From ZC4RG30 sp046047615 (GTDB taxonomy: Bacteria > Pseudomonadota > Gammaproteobacteria > Steroidobacterales > Steroidobacteraceae), in assembly GCA_046047615.1 (NCBI GenBank), contig JBJOHO010000021.1, positions 35,364 through 99,363 of the forward strand: DNA of 64,000 bases, written 5' to 3'. Of this stretch, positions 41,000-50,028 are shown piece after piece. A model generated the notes under the pieces. The model had not been told where the DNA came from, did not search any database, and saw only the letters and a list, made by a program, of their open reading frames with translations. Position 1 is the first letter of the stretch; every line of letters starts with the position of its first letter. A program made the translations under genes and the position numbers.

Positions 41000-41521
41000 A
41001 TGACCCGAGCCACCGCGAATACTCTCCCTTCACCGCGCCTGAGCGCCGCCCGCCCCCTGCGGCGGTGGCTGGCGGCCGCGGTCCTGGCCGCCTCGGCCGC
41101 CGCTGCGCAGGCGGGCCTGGTCGTGCTGCAGGCGCCCGGCTCGCCCACGCTGTGGCTGATCGAGGACAGCGCGGTCGACGCGGCGACGCTGGGGCGGCTG
41201 GCGGGCCTGGCACCCGGTGCCCAGGCGGAATCCCTGGTCAGCGCGGATTGCCCGATCGTCGATGGCGTGCTGCTGGCGCAGCGCATCGCCCACAGCCGGC
41301 GTGTCATTGCCTTGGTCGACTTGCCGGCCCGTGCGGCCTTGCTGCCGCTCCTGCAGGAGCAGGGGTCGGTCCTGCAGCGCGACGAACAGCTGGCGGCTGC
41401 GGCCGGCGGCGCCGACCTGCCGGAATTGCTCTCGTTGCGCGCCGCACTGCGGGCCACCGCCGGTACCGACCAGCCGCTGCCCGCGGAGCTGCGTCTGGTC
41501 GTGGCCCGCCTCGCGCCCTGA
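41000..41521 (+). CDS. Putative secreted protein, unknown function
   Basis: A 173-residue protein with a likely signal peptide (LRRWLAAAVLAASAAAAQA, cleavage about residue 39). It then reads GLVVLQAPGSPTLWLIEDSAVDAATLGRLAGL and LVSADCPIVDGVLLAQRIAHSRRVIALVDLPARAALLPLL, giving an alternating strand/helix pattern. No family is recognised. It is divergent from the carotenoid oxygenase and lies 16 bases before hrpB, so it may be cotranscribed with that gene. Support is the signal peptide, coding-like composition and good packing. The ATG at 41000 has no strong binding site. Confidence 0.6.
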   Translation: MTRATANTLPSPRLSAARPLRRWLAAAVLAASAAAAQAGLVVLQAPGSPTLWLIEDSAVDAATLGRLAGLAPGAQAESLVSADCPIVDGVLLAQRIAHSRRVIALVDLPARAALLPLLQEQGSVLQRDEQLAAAAGGADLPELLSLRAALRATAGTDQPLPAELRLVVARLAP

Positions 41522-41537
41522 GCGCTTCTCACCCCTG

Positions 41538-44066
41538 ATGGCGGCGCGGCTGCCCATCCACGACGCGCTCCCGGCCCTGCGCGAGGCCTTGCGGCGCCAA
41601 CCCAATGCGGTCCTCGAGGCCCCGCCCGGCGCGGGCAAAAGCACCGTGGTTCCCTTGGCCTTGCTGGATGAACCCTGGGCGGCTGGCCGGCGCGTGCTGC
41701 TGCTGGAGCCGCGGCGGCTGGCCGCGGCGGCCGTCGCGCAACGCATGGCGCAGACCCTGGGCGAGCGGGTCGGCGAGACCGTCGGCCTGCGCATGCGGCT
41801 GGACACGCGCGTCGGCCCGCGCACCCGCCTCGAGGTCATCACCGAGGGGCTGCTGACGCGCCTGCTGCAGGAGGATCCGGCGCTCGAGGGCGTGGCGGCC
41901 GTGGTCTTCGACGAATTCCACGAGCGCAGCCTGGCGGCCGACCTCGGTCTCGCGCTGTGCCTGCAATCGCAGCAACTGCTGGCGCCCACGCTGCGCCTGC
42001 TGGTGATGTCCGCCACGCTGGACGGGACGGCCGTGGCGCGCCTGCTCGGCGAGGCGCCGGTGGTGCGCACCACAGGTCGCAGTTTCCCGGTGGAATTGCG
42101 CTACACGGGCCGGGGCCTGCCGGCCCTGCCCGCGGCCGACGAGGGGCTGGCCCGCTTCCTCGCGCCGGCGGCCAGTGCCCTGCGCCGTGTCGTGGACGAG
42201 ACCGAGGGCGACATCCTCTGCTTCCTGCCGGGCGCAGCGGAAATCCGCCGCCTGCATGGCCTGCTCGGGGAGGGCGGTCTGCCTGCGGGCCTCGTGGTCC
42301 ACGAACTCTACGGTGAGCTGGACTTCGCGATGCAGCAGGCCGCGCTGCAACCCGACGCCGCCGGCCGCCGCAAGCTCGTGCTGTCCACCAATGTCGCCGA
42401 GACCAGCCTCACCATCGAGGGCCTGCGCGTGGTGGCCGACCTGGGGCTGGTGCGTCGCTCGGTGTTCGATGCGGCGACGGGGATGAGCCGTCTGGTGACC
42501 GAACGCGTTTCGCGCGCTTCCGCCGCACAGCGGGCCGGCCGCGCCGGCCGGCTCGGTCCGGGCGTGGCTTACCGGTTCTGGGGCGAGGGCGCCGAACAGT
42601 CACTGGCGCCCTATACCCCGCCTGAATTGTGCACGGCCGATCTCGCGCCGCTGGCGCTGGAACTGGCCGCCTGGGGCGTGCAGGACGCGGCGTCGCTGCA
42701 GTGGCTGGACCTGCCGCCCGCTGCCGCCTTGGCGCAGGCCCGCGACCTGCTGCGCCGTCTCGAAGCCGTGGATGCCGGCGGCGTCATCACCCCGGCGGGG
42801 CGCGCGATGGCGGGCATGGGCCTGCATCCGCGCCTGGCGCACCTGCTCTGGCGTGCCCGGCCTGCCGGCCAGGGCGCCTTTGCCGCGCGCCTGGCGGCAT
42901 TGTTGTCCGAACGCGACCTGCTGCGCGGCACGCGCGATCCGGACCTGCGCACGCGCCTGGAGCAGCTGCGCCGGCCGGGCCCCCAGGTCGACCGGCAGGC
43001 TCTGCAGCGCGTCCGGCGGCTGGCGCAGCAGTGGGCCCCGCAAGGCGAGGCTGCCGCCGACGCCGGCGACCCCACGCTCGACAACAGCGCCGGCGCCTTG
43101 CTGGCCTGGGCCTTCCCGGACCGCATCGCGCAACGGCGCGGGCCTGCCACCGGTCCCTCGGCAGGGCGCTACCTGCTGGCCAACGGTCGCGGTGCCCGGC
43201 TGGACACTGCGTCCACCTTGGGCAGCGCGGAGTACCTTGTGGCCCTGGACCTCGACGATGCCGAGGGTGCCGAGGCCCGCATCCGCCTCGCCGCGCCGCT
43301 GACGGTGGTGCAGCTCGAAGCCGCGCTGGGCCATGCGCTGCAGGATGTGGAGCGCTTCGGTGTCGATGAGCGCGCCGGTGCGCTGCTGGCGCGGCGTGAG
43401 CGGCGGCTCGATGCACTCGTGCTGGCCACACGCGACATGGACGTGGCGCCGGGACGTGCTGCGGCCGCCTGGCTGGACTGGCTGCGCGACCAAGGGCTGG
43501 AACGCCTGCCTTGGGACGACGCCACGCGGGCGCTGCTGGCGCGCCTGCGCTTTGCTGCCGCCTCGCCGATGGCGCAAGGACGCTGGCCCCGTTTCACGGA
43601 CGAAGCGCTGGCGGGCGAGCTCGGCGACTGGATCGAACCCTGGCTGGACGGCGTCACGCGTCTTGCCCAACTGCAGAAGCTCGATCTGTCGGCAGCCCTG
43701 CGCTCACGCCTCGACCACGCGCAGCAGCGCGAACTGGAGACGCTGGCGCCCGCACACCTGGTGGTGCCCACCGGGACGCGGGTCGCGATCGACTATCTGG
43801 ACGAAAGCGCGCCCTGCATCGAAGTGCGCCTGCAGGAGGTCTTTGGCCTCGCGCAGACCCCGCGCATCGCCGGCGGCAGCGTGCCGGTGACGCTCAAGCT
43901 GCTCTCGCCGGCCCGCCGGCCAGTGCAGATCACGCGCGACCTGGGTGGCTTCTGGCGCGGCAGTTACGCCGAAGTGCGCAAGGACCTGCGGGGGCGCTAT
44001 CCGAAACACTACTGGCCGGAGAATCCGCTGGAGGCCGAACCGGTACGTGGCCCGCGCAGGCGCTAG
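41538..44066 (+). CDS. hrpB: ATP-dependent helicase HrpB
   Basis: An 842-residue DEAH-family RNA-helicase-like ATPase. Walker A is PPGAGKST (about 29-36), the motif II variant is DEFHERS (near 124), motif III is SAT, and then come LSTNVAETSLTIEG and QRAGRAGRLGPG. The HrpB-specific C-terminal domain ends KDLRGRYPKHYWPENPLEAEP. Length agrees with HrpB (810-850). The cellular target is not well defined; some relatives affect mRNA handling and virulence. The ATG at 41538 is taken, and hemJ starts 9 bases after its stop. Confidence 0.94.
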   Translation: MAARLPIHDALPALREALRRQPNAVLEAPPGAGKSTVVPLALLDEPWAAGRRVLLLEPRRLAAAAVAQRMAQTLGERVGETVGLRMRLDTRVGPRTRLEVITEGLLTRLLQEDPALEGVAAVVFDEFHERSLAADLGLALCLQSQQLLAPTLRLLVMSATLDGTAVARLLGEAPVVRTTGRSFPVELRYTGRGLPALPAADEGLARFLAPAASALRRVVDETEGDILCFLPGAAEIRRLHGLLGEGGLPAGLVVHELYGELDFAMQQAALQPDAAGRRKLVLSTNVAETSLTIEGLRVVADLGLVRRSVFDAATGMSRLVTERVSRASAAQRAGRAGRLGPGVAYRFWGEGAEQSLAPYTPPELCTADLAPLALELAAWGVQDAASLQWLDLPPAAALAQARDLLRRLEAVDAGGVITPAGRAMAGMGLHPRLAHLLWRARPAGQGAFAARLAALLSERDLLRGTRDPDLRTRLEQLRRPGPQVDRQALQRVRRLAQQWAPQGEAAADAGDPTLDNSAGALLAWAFPDRIAQRRGPATGPSAGRYLLANGRGARLDTASTLGSAEYLVALDLDDAEGAEARIRLAAPLTVVQLEAALGHALQDVERFGVDERAGALLARRERRLDALVLATRDMDVAPGRAAAAWLDWLRDQGLERLPWDDATRALLARLRFAAASPMAQGRWPRFTDEALAGELGDWIEPWLDGVTRLAQLQKLDLSAALRSRLDHAQQRELETLAPAHLVVPTGTRVAIDYLDESAPCIEVRLQEVFGLAQTPRIAGGSVPVTLKLLSPARRPVQITRDLGGFWRGSYAEVRKDLRGRYPKHYWPENPLEAEPVRGPRRR

Positions 44067-44075
44067 ACTGCCGCC

Positions 44076-44489
44076 ATGCTGTACCTCAAGGCCTTCCATA
44101 TCCTGTTCGTCATCTCGTGGATGGCGGGCATCTTCTATCTGCCGCGCATCTTCGTGCACCACGTCGAGGGACTCGCGGCCGGCGAGGACGTGCGGCGCCT
44201 GAAGGTCATGGCGCGCAAGCTCTATGGGTTCACCACGCTGATGATGGTGCCGGCCGTCGTCAGCGGCGTGCTGCTGTGGATGATGTACTGGCAGGGCACG
44301 GGATGGCCGGGCGTCAAGCTGCTGTTCGTCGCATTGCTGGGCGGCTACCACCACAGCATGGGTGTCTACCTGAAGCGGCAGCAGAACGACGAGCCGCTGC
44401 CGCGCTCGGTCACGCTGCGCTGGTACAACGAGCTGCCGCTGCTGATCCTGCTGCCGATCCTCTACCTGGTGGTGTTCAAGCCGCTCTGA
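44076..44489 (+). CDS. hemJ: Protoporphyrinogen IX oxidase HemJ
   Basis: A 137-residue inner-membrane protein with four helices that oxidises protoporphyrinogen IX to protoporphyrin IX, the step before ferrochelatase. The N-terminus LKAFHILFVISWMAGIFYLPRIFVHHV contains the conserved haem-ligand His and the W-x-A-G-x-F-Y-L-P-R motif. The C-terminus RWYNELPLLILLPILYLVVFKPL is also typical. It starts 9 bases after hrpB. Its last 14 bases overlap the convergent CPBP gene. With hemA, hemC, hemE, hemN and hemH it completes much of the late pathway in this window. Confidence 0.93.
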   Translation: MLYLKAFHILFVISWMAGIFYLPRIFVHHVEGLAAGEDVRRLKVMARKLYGFTTLMMVPAVVSGVLLWMMYWQGTGWPGVKLLFVALLGGYHHSMGVYLKRQQNDEPLPRSVTLRWYNELPLLILLPILYLVVFKPL

Positions 44490-45414
44490 CCGCCCCGGAA
44501 CGGCCTGGCAGCCAGCGCCAGGCCACCAGGCAGGCAAGGCCCGACACCAGGGCGATCCACAGGCCGAGCAGGCCATCGAAGCTGCCGGCCAGCCAGGTCA
44601 GCGGCGACTCCGGCACGGCCACGGAGTTCTGGCGCATCAGCTTGATGACGGCGACGAAGCCCGCATGCAGCCCGATGCAGGCGGCGATGCCGCCCGTGCG
44701 CTCACGCACCAGGGCCAGCAGCACTCCGACCAGGTAAAGCGCGAGGAAGGCGTCGGCGATTGCCAGCGGCTCGAGGAAATTGCGGAAATAGCCACCGAGG
44801 ATGATGAACCCGCTGTGCCACTCCACCTGCTCATGCGGCACGCGGATCGATTCGCCGAAGAAATGCACGGCGGCATACAGGGCCGGGATCGCCAGGAACG
44901 CGCCGAGGCGTGAATGGCCCTGCGACATGGCGCCCTGCATGGCCCCCCGGAAGAAGGTCTCCTCGATGAGCGACACCGCAATGCCGGTGAGAACCGCTTT
45001 CGGCAACAGCAGCAGCACCGTGGGCAGCAGGGCCTCGACAGCCGGGCTGCGCGTCCGCAGCCCGAGCAGGAACAGCGGCACGATGGCCAGCGCCATCAGC
45101 CCGATGCCTCCGGCCAGACCAGTCCCCAGTTGCCGCCAGAACCAGAACCCGCCGCCCGGGAAGCCGACCAGGTCACGCCGCACGAGACCGTACCGCCGCA
45201 GCAGCGTAAAAGCTGCAATAATGACGACCAGCATGACGATGCGCGTGTAGACGCGATGCAGGGGGAATGAACCCAGCGGTGACAGTGCCGCCTGCACCCA
45301 CGGTGCAGCGACGGCGGCGACCAGCAGGGCCAGTGCCAGGACCGCGAAGAAGCCGAGGAAGAACGCGGCCGGTGTAGGTGTTTTTTCTTGCACGGGATGT
45401 TCCAGGACGATCAT
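44476..45414 (-). CDS. CPBP-family intramembrane metalloprotease
   Basis: A 312-residue polytopic membrane protein (about eight helices) of the CAAX protease/bacteriocin-processing (Abi) family. The active-site Glu pair is in SLIEETFFRGAMQG, with HFFGES and GLHAGFVAV supplying the later conserved histidines. Targets are usually unknown. The ATG at 45414 shares TCATGA with the divergent cmoA start; GTG 45393 is an alternative that removes seven residues and the overlap. No clear binding site favours either. The 3' end overlaps hemJ by 14 bases. Confidence 0.85.
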   Translation of the reverse strand: MIVLEHPVQEKTPTPAAFFLGFFAVLALALLVAAVAAPWVQAALSPLGSFPLHRVYTRIVMLVVIIAAFTLLRRYGLVRRDLVGFPGGGFWFWRQLGTGLAGGIGLMALAIVPLFLLGLRTRSPAVEALLPTVLLLLPKAVLTGIAVSLIEETFFRGAMQGAMSQGHSRLGAFLAIPALYAAVHFFGESIRVPHEQVEWHSGFIILGGYFRNFLEPLAIADAFLALYLVGVLLALVRERTGGIAACIGLHAGFVAVIKLMRQNSVAVPESPLTWLAGSFDGLLGLWIALVSGLACLVAWRWLPGRSGAVRAA

Positions 45415-46159
45415 GAGCCAGACAGAAGATAACAAGGCCGGCGACAAGGTGTTTGCCGAGCCGCGCGACGCGATCGCGGATTTCCGCTTCGACAGCACCG
45501 TGGCCAGCGTCTTCGACGACATGGTCTCGCGCTCCGTGCCGTTCTACGGCGAGATGCAGCGCATGACGGTCGAGATGGCCAAGGATTTCGCCGAACCCGG
45601 CAGCAACCTGTATGACCTCGGCTGCTCCAGCGGCACGACGATGGTCGCACTCGACCCTTACGTCGACCCCACGGTGAAGTTCGTGGGCATCGACAACTCC
45701 GAGCCGATGCTCGACACCTGCCGCGCCAAGTTCGCCAAGGTGGGTTTCAAACGCCCCTACGAGTTGCGCGTCGAGGACATGAACCAGAGCCTGACGATCG
45801 AGAACGCATCGGTCGTCACCTTCCTGCTCACGCTGCAGTTCATCCGCCCGCTCAAGCGCGAACGCCTGCTGCGCGACATCTACCAGGGCATGCGTCCCAA
45901 CGGCGCGCTGATCCTGATCGAGAAGGTGCTGGGCGAGGACTCGCGTTTCAACCGGCTCTTCATCGACTACTACTACGACATGAAGCGCCGCCACGGCTAC
46001 AGCGAGCTCGAGATCAGCCAGAAGCGCGAGGCGCTGGAAAACGTGCTGATTCCCTACAAGCTCATGGAGAACCGCGAGCTGCTGCTCGACACGGGCTTCA
46101 GCTCGGTCGACGTGTTCTTCAAGTGGTACAACTTCTGCGGCATCATCGCCGTCAAGTAA
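45413..46159 (+). CDS. cmoA: Carboxy-S-adenosyl-L-methionine synthase
   Basis: A 248-residue enzyme making carboxy-SAM from SAM and prephenate, used by CmoB to form cmo5U34 in tRNA wobble positions. It follows E. coli CmoA: FRFDSTVASVFDDMVSRSVPFYGEM, YDLGCSSGTTMVAL, IDNSEPMLDTC, TLQFIRPLKRERLL, and HGYSELEISQKREALENVL. AGGA lies 6 bases before the ATG at 45413. Instead of cmoB, a PEMT/ICMT-like methyltransferase gene follows 12 bases on. It is divergent from the CPBP gene with interlocked start codons. Confidence 0.92.
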   Translation: MSQTEDNKAGDKVFAEPRDAIADFRFDSTVASVFDDMVSRSVPFYGEMQRMTVEMAKDFAEPGSNLYDLGCSSGTTMVALDPYVDPTVKFVGIDNSEPMLDTCRAKFAKVGFKRPYELRVEDMNQSLTIENASVVTFLLTLQFIRPLKRERLLRDIYQGMRPNGALILIEKVLGEDSRFNRLFIDYYYDMKRRHGYSELEISQKREALENVLIPYKLMENRELLLDTGFSSVDVFFKWYNFCGIIAVK

Positions 46160-46171
46160 GAGGACGGCGTC

Positions 46172-46882
46172 ATGCTGGTGAGGGCGGGCAACTTCTTCTT
46201 CCACCACCGCAACTGGCTGTTCCCGGCCCTGCTGGTGCTGGCGCTGCTGCCGGGCCCCGCGATGTCCGCCGACCCGGTCCAGGCACTGTGGCTCGGCTTG
46301 GCCGTGTCGCTGGCCGGGCAGTCCGTGCGCTGCCTGACGATCGGCTATGACTACATCATCCGCGGCGGCCGCAACCGGCGCGTCTATGCCGAATCCCTGG
46401 TGACGGGCGGCCTGTACGCGATCTGCCGCAACCCGATGTACGTCGGCAACCTGCCCATCCAGTGGGGTGTGGCCCTGGCCACCAACTCCTGGACCTGTGT
46501 GCTGGTGGCCATCCCGCTGTTCACGTTCATCTACATCGCGATCGTGGCGGCCGAGGAGAACTTCCTGCGTGGGAAGTTCGGTGCAGACTTCGACCAGTAT
46601 TGCGTCGACGTGCCGCGATGGCTGCCGCGCCTCGGTGGCCTCGCAGAGGTGCTGCGCCGCGGCCACTACCGTTGGCGCCGCACGCTGGTCAAGGAATACG
46701 GCACGCCCTTCGGCTGGTGGTCGATGATGGTCGTGCTGGCCAGCTTCAACTACTGGCGCAGCGACCAATTGGCCGCGCACACCCATACCCTGCAGGTGCT
46801 GTGGACCGCATGGGGCGTGCTCGCCGTCTTCTTCCTGGTCGTGCGCCAGCTCAAGCGCAGCAAGGTCATCGTCGCCGACTGA
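46172..46882 (+). CDS. PEMT/ICMT-like membrane methyltransferase
   Basis: A 236-residue inner-membrane protein with four to five helices. GLYAICRNPMYVGNLPIQWG and AEENFLRGKFGADFDQYCVDVPRWLP are the SAM-binding signature of the phospholipid methyltransferase/isoprenylcysteine carboxyl methyltransferase superfamily. The substrate (lipid, quinone or protein) is unknown. It lies 12 bases after cmoA, so cotranscribed, and is convergent with hemN, 22 bases on. Confidence 0.87.
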   Translation: MLVRAGNFFFHHRNWLFPALLVLALLPGPAMSADPVQALWLGLAVSLAGQSVRCLTIGYDYIIRGGRNRRVYAESLVTGGLYAICRNPMYVGNLPIQWGVALATNSWTCVLVAIPLFTFIYIAIVAAEENFLRGKFGADFDQYCVDVPRWLPRLGGLAEVLRRGHYRWRRTLVKEYGTPFGWWSMMVVLASFNYWRSDQLAAHTHTLQVLWTAWGVLAVFFLVVRQLKRSKVIVAD

Positions 46883-46904
46883 CCGGGCCCGGGGGCACCG
46901 CCGA

Positions 46905-48281
46905 TCAGACGGTGCTGCTGAAGATCTGCGTTGCCGGTGCCTTGCGCACGAGGCGTGCATCGAAGGCCATGCACAGGTTGCGCAGCACGCTGCGTCCCGC
47001 CTCGGGCACGCGCACGCCACGCGGCAGCAGTTCGACCAGCCCGTCGCGTGCCGGTTCGGCCAGCCGTGCCGCGACACCCTCGAGGAAGGGCGTGTAGTCG
47101 GCGCTGTCCGACCAGTCCGTCTGCATCCGTGTCATGACGTTGAGCACATGCCGGCGCAGCACCCGGTCCTCGGCGTCCAGCACATGGCCGCGCTGCAAGG
47201 GCAGTTCGCCCTGCCGCACCCTCGACTCCCAGGCCTGCAGGTTCTTCTCGTTCTGCGCGAAGGCCGTGCCGGCATCGCCGATGGACGACACCCCCAGGCC
47301 GAACAGGGGCTCGGTGCGCAGCGCCGTATAGCCCATGAAGTTGCGGTGCAGGCGGCCATCGTGCACGGCGGCCAGCAGGTCGTCACCACGGCGGGCGAAA
47401 TGGTCCATGCCGATCTCGGTGTAGCCGGCAGCCTGCAGGCGGTCGCGCCCGAGTTCATAGAGCGCCCGCTTGGCTTCGCCTTCCGGCAGGTCCGCTTCGG
47501 TGAAGCGCCGCTGGCTGGGCTTGATCCACGGCACATGCGCGTACGCGTAGAAGGCGATGCGGTCCGGGCCCAACCGCAGCACGGCATCCATCGTGGCGGC
47601 GATGCTGTCCGCCGTCTGCAGCGGCAGCCCGTAGATCAGGTCGTAGTTGACGCTGGCAAAGCCCAGTTCGCGCGCCGTCTCGGTGACCTCGCGGACCTGC
47701 GCCTCGCTCTGCACGCGGTTGACGATGTCCTGCACGCGCGGATCGAAATCCTGCACGCCCAGGCTGATGCGGTTGAACCCGTGTCGTGCGAGCAGCGCCA
47801 GTTGCCCGCGCGATGTCGTGCGGGGGTCCACCTCGACCGACAGCGAGGCGCCGGGCGCCAGCGTGACCTGCGACAGCAGGCCCTCGCACAGCGCATCAAG
47901 TTCGGCGACGTCGAGGAAGGTCGGCGTGCCGCCACCGAAGTGCAACTCGCCCAGGCGCAGCGGACCCATGCCCAACCGCGAGCGGTACATTGCGAACTCC
48001 GCCAGCACGTCCTGCACATAAGGCATCACCAGTGCATGGTTGCGGGTCACGCGCATGTTGCAGCCGCAGTAGGTGCACATCGAGCGGCAGAACGGGATGT
48101 GGACGTAGAGGCCGGCGCCGGCCCCGTGGCGCGCCGCATCGCTGTCGAGCGCGGTACCAAGATGCTCGAGCCATTGGGTTTCGGTGGGCGATGTGTCCCA
48201 GTACGGGACGGTGGGGTAACTGGTGTAGCGTGGCCCCGGGACATTGTACTTGCGCAGCAGTGCGTGGTCGGTGGCGATCAC
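46905..48281 (-). CDS. hemN: Oxygen-independent coproporphyrinogen III oxidase
   Basis: A 458-residue radical SAM enzyme converting coproporphyrinogen III to protoporphyrinogen IX without oxygen. The N-terminus NVPGPRYTSYPTVPYW is HemN-specific, and the cluster motif is PFCRSMCTYCGCN (C-x3-C-x2-C plus a fourth Cys). GGGTPTFL, GVQDFDPRVQ and YTALRTEPLFGLGVSSIG follow. Length matches HemN (457), not HemW. It is the last gene of the haem operon; its ATG overlaps the hemE stop by 4 bases. No hemF is present in the window. Confidence 0.96.
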   Translation of the reverse strand: MIATDHALLRKYNVPGPRYTSYPTVPYWDTSPTETQWLEHLGTALDSDAARHGAGAGLYVHIPFCRSMCTYCGCNMRVTRNHALVMPYVQDVLAEFAMYRSRLGMGPLRLGELHFGGGTPTFLDVAELDALCEGLLSQVTLAPGASLSVEVDPRTTSRGQLALLARHGFNRISLGVQDFDPRVQDIVNRVQSEAQVREVTETARELGFASVNYDLIYGLPLQTADSIAATMDAVLRLGPDRIAFYAYAHVPWIKPSQRRFTEADLPEGEAKRALYELGRDRLQAAGYTEIGMDHFARRGDDLLAAVHDGRLHRNFMGYTALRTEPLFGLGVSSIGDAGTAFAQNEKNLQAWESRVRQGELPLQRGHVLDAEDRVLRRHVLNVMTRMQTDWSDSADYTPFLEGVAARLAEPARDGLVELLPRGVRVPEAGRSVLRNLCMAFDARLVRKAPATQIFSSTV

Positions 48282-49318
48282 GCGAACAACTCACGCTGCA
48301 GACGCAGGAACAGGCGCACGTTGGATTCCGGCGTCCGCTGCAGCACGCCATGCCCGAGCCCGCAGATCCAGCCGCGCCGCAGCGCCGCCGGTTGTGCCAG
48401 CATCCGTCCGAACCACGCGCGCAGGCGCACCTCAAGCTCATCCGCCGGCAGGTGCAGCCACTCCGGGTCCACATTGCCCTGGATGGCGTAGCGGTCGCCG
48501 TAGCGCTGCAGCACCTCGACGAGGTCGTGCCGCCAGTCGATGCCCAAGGCCGCGATGGGCAGGCCCGCCAGCGCATCCCAGTGGGCCGGGCCGGTGCCGC
48601 GCGAGTAGTACAGCACCGGCGTTGCGGGATCCAGTGCGCGGAAGCGGCGCAGCAGTTCAGCCAGCACCGGCACCACCTTCGCGGCATACAGTGCCGCGTC
48701 GATCTCGCCGGCGGCCGTGTCCATCACTGCGACCACTTCGGCGCCAGCGCGCGCCTGCAGCGCCATGTTGGCGGCCAGCAGGTCGAGCAGCTTGTCGTTG
48801 AACCTTGCGTAGGTGCCGTTCTGCAGTCCGGGCAGGGCATCGGCGGCACGCTCGTGGGAACCCGCTGCGGCATAGACATACAGGGTGAACGGACCGCCGA
48901 CGAAGCCGATCAGGCCTTTGTCGGCGCGCAGGCGCCGGCGCGTCAGCGCCATGGCTTCGGCCTGGAAGGACAGTCCCTCGGCGAGGGACGCGCCGCCCTG
49001 CAGACGCGCCACGTCGTCCGGACTGCGCAGGTGGAAGTCGAGTTTCGGGCCGGGGTCGTAGCGCAGTCCCATGCCCATCACTTCCAGCGGGAACAGCAGG
49101 TCGGAGAACAGGATGGCGGCGTCGAAATTGAAGTCGTGCACCGGCCCCATCGCCGTCTCCGCGGCGTACTGCGGGTCCTTGCACAGCGTGATGAAGTCGA
49201 CCTGCCGCTTCAGCATCTGGTAGTGCGAGTGGTAGCGGCCGGCCTGGCGCATGAACCACACCGGCGGGCGGCCGGCATTGCGGCGGTGGAGGGCGGCGGA
49301 CAGCGCGGTCTCGGTCAT
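48278..49318 (-). CDS. hemE: Uroporphyrinogen decarboxylase
   Basis: A 346-residue enzyme removing the four acetate carboxyls of uroporphyrinogen III. PPVWFMRQAGRYHSHY is the first signature, FNFDAAILFSDLLFPLEVMG holds the catalytic Asp, and VGGPFTLYVYAAAG and GNVDPEWLHLP are conserved. The C-terminal GLGHGVLQRTPESNVRLFL is typical. It overlaps the response-regulator stop and the hemN start by 4 bases each (ATGA), so translation of all three is probably coupled. Confidence 0.96.
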   Translation of the reverse strand: MTETALSAALHRRNAGRPPVWFMRQAGRYHSHYQMLKRQVDFITLCKDPQYAAETAMGPVHDFNFDAAILFSDLLFPLEVMGMGLRYDPGPKLDFHLRSPDDVARLQGGASLAEGLSFQAEAMALTRRRLRADKGLIGFVGGPFTLYVYAAAGSHERAADALPGLQNGTYARFNDKLLDLLAANMALQARAGAEVVAVMDTAAGEIDAALYAAKVVPVLAELLRRFRALDPATPVLYYSRGTGPAHWDALAGLPIAALGIDWRHDLVEVLQRYGDRYAIQGNVDPEWLHLPADELEVRLRAWFGRMLAQPAALRRGWICGLGHGVLQRTPESNVRLFLRLQRELFA

Positions 49319-50022
49319 GGCATGGCCTCGAACAGATAGCCCACGCCGCGGATGCTGCGGATGACGCGGGGGTTGGCAGGATCGTCCTCCACCAGGCGGC
49401 GCAGGCGGACGATGAAGTTGTCGACGGTGCGGGAGGTCGGGAATTCCTCGGCGGACCAGGCCCGCTCAAGGATGTCGTCGCGGCTGACCGCCACGCCGGC
49501 GCGCTCGTGCAGCAGTTTGAGCACGGCACATTCCTTGTGCGTCAGGCCGTGCCGCGTGCCGTCCACGTCGGCGGTGAAGCGCGCGAAATCCACCGTGGCC
49601 CTGCCCATGCGCACCGCGCCGCTGCCGCGCAGGTATTGCGCGCGCCGCAACACCGCCTGCAGTCGCAGCAGCAGTTCGCGCAGCACGAAGGGCTTGGTGA
49701 GGTAGTCGTCCGCTCCCAGTTCCAGCCCGTGGATCCGGTCGGCCGGGGTGCCATAGGCCGTGAGGAACACCAGCGCCGTTTCCGGGTGCGTCTGCCGCAG
49801 GCTGCGCGCGATGTCGAAACCGCTGCCGTCGGGCAGCCCGACGTCCAGCAGCGCCAGCGCGAAGCTGCGCCCGCCAGTGGCCTCGGTGGCGAGCGCCGCG
49901 CGGGCCGCTGCCACGCTGCCGGCGTGCACCACGCCATAGCCCTCCTGCTGCAGGCGCTCCCGCAGCGTGCCCGCGACGTTGGCATCGTCTTCGACCAGCA
50001 GCAGACGCGGCCCGGGCTCCAT
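49315..50022 (-). CDS. OmpR-family response regulator inside the haem operon
   Basis: A 235-residue two-domain regulator. The receiver domain has the acidic pocket EDD (11-13), the phospho-acceptor Asp60 (ALLDVGLPDGSG), Thr88 in LTAY and Lys110 in YLTKPF. The C-terminal winged helix has LTHKECAVLKLLHERAGVAVSRDDILERAW and SRTVDNFIVRLRRLVEDDPANP...RGVGYLF. It follows the kinase gene by 6 bases and overlaps hemE by 4. Its target genes are unknown, but its position implies control by, or of, tetrapyrrole synthesis. Confidence 0.93.
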   Translation of the reverse strand: MEPGPRLLLVEDDANVAGTLRERLQQEGYGVVHAGSVAAARAALATEATGGRSFALALLDVGLPDGSGFDIARSLRQTHPETALVFLTAYGTPADRIHGLELGADDYLTKPFVLRELLLRLQAVLRRAQYLRGSGAVRMGRATVDFARFTADVDGTRHGLTHKECAVLKLLHERAGVAVSRDDILERAWSAEEFPTSRTVDNFIVRLRRLVEDDPANPRVIRSIRGVGYLFEAMP

Positions 50023-50028
50023 CGTCGC

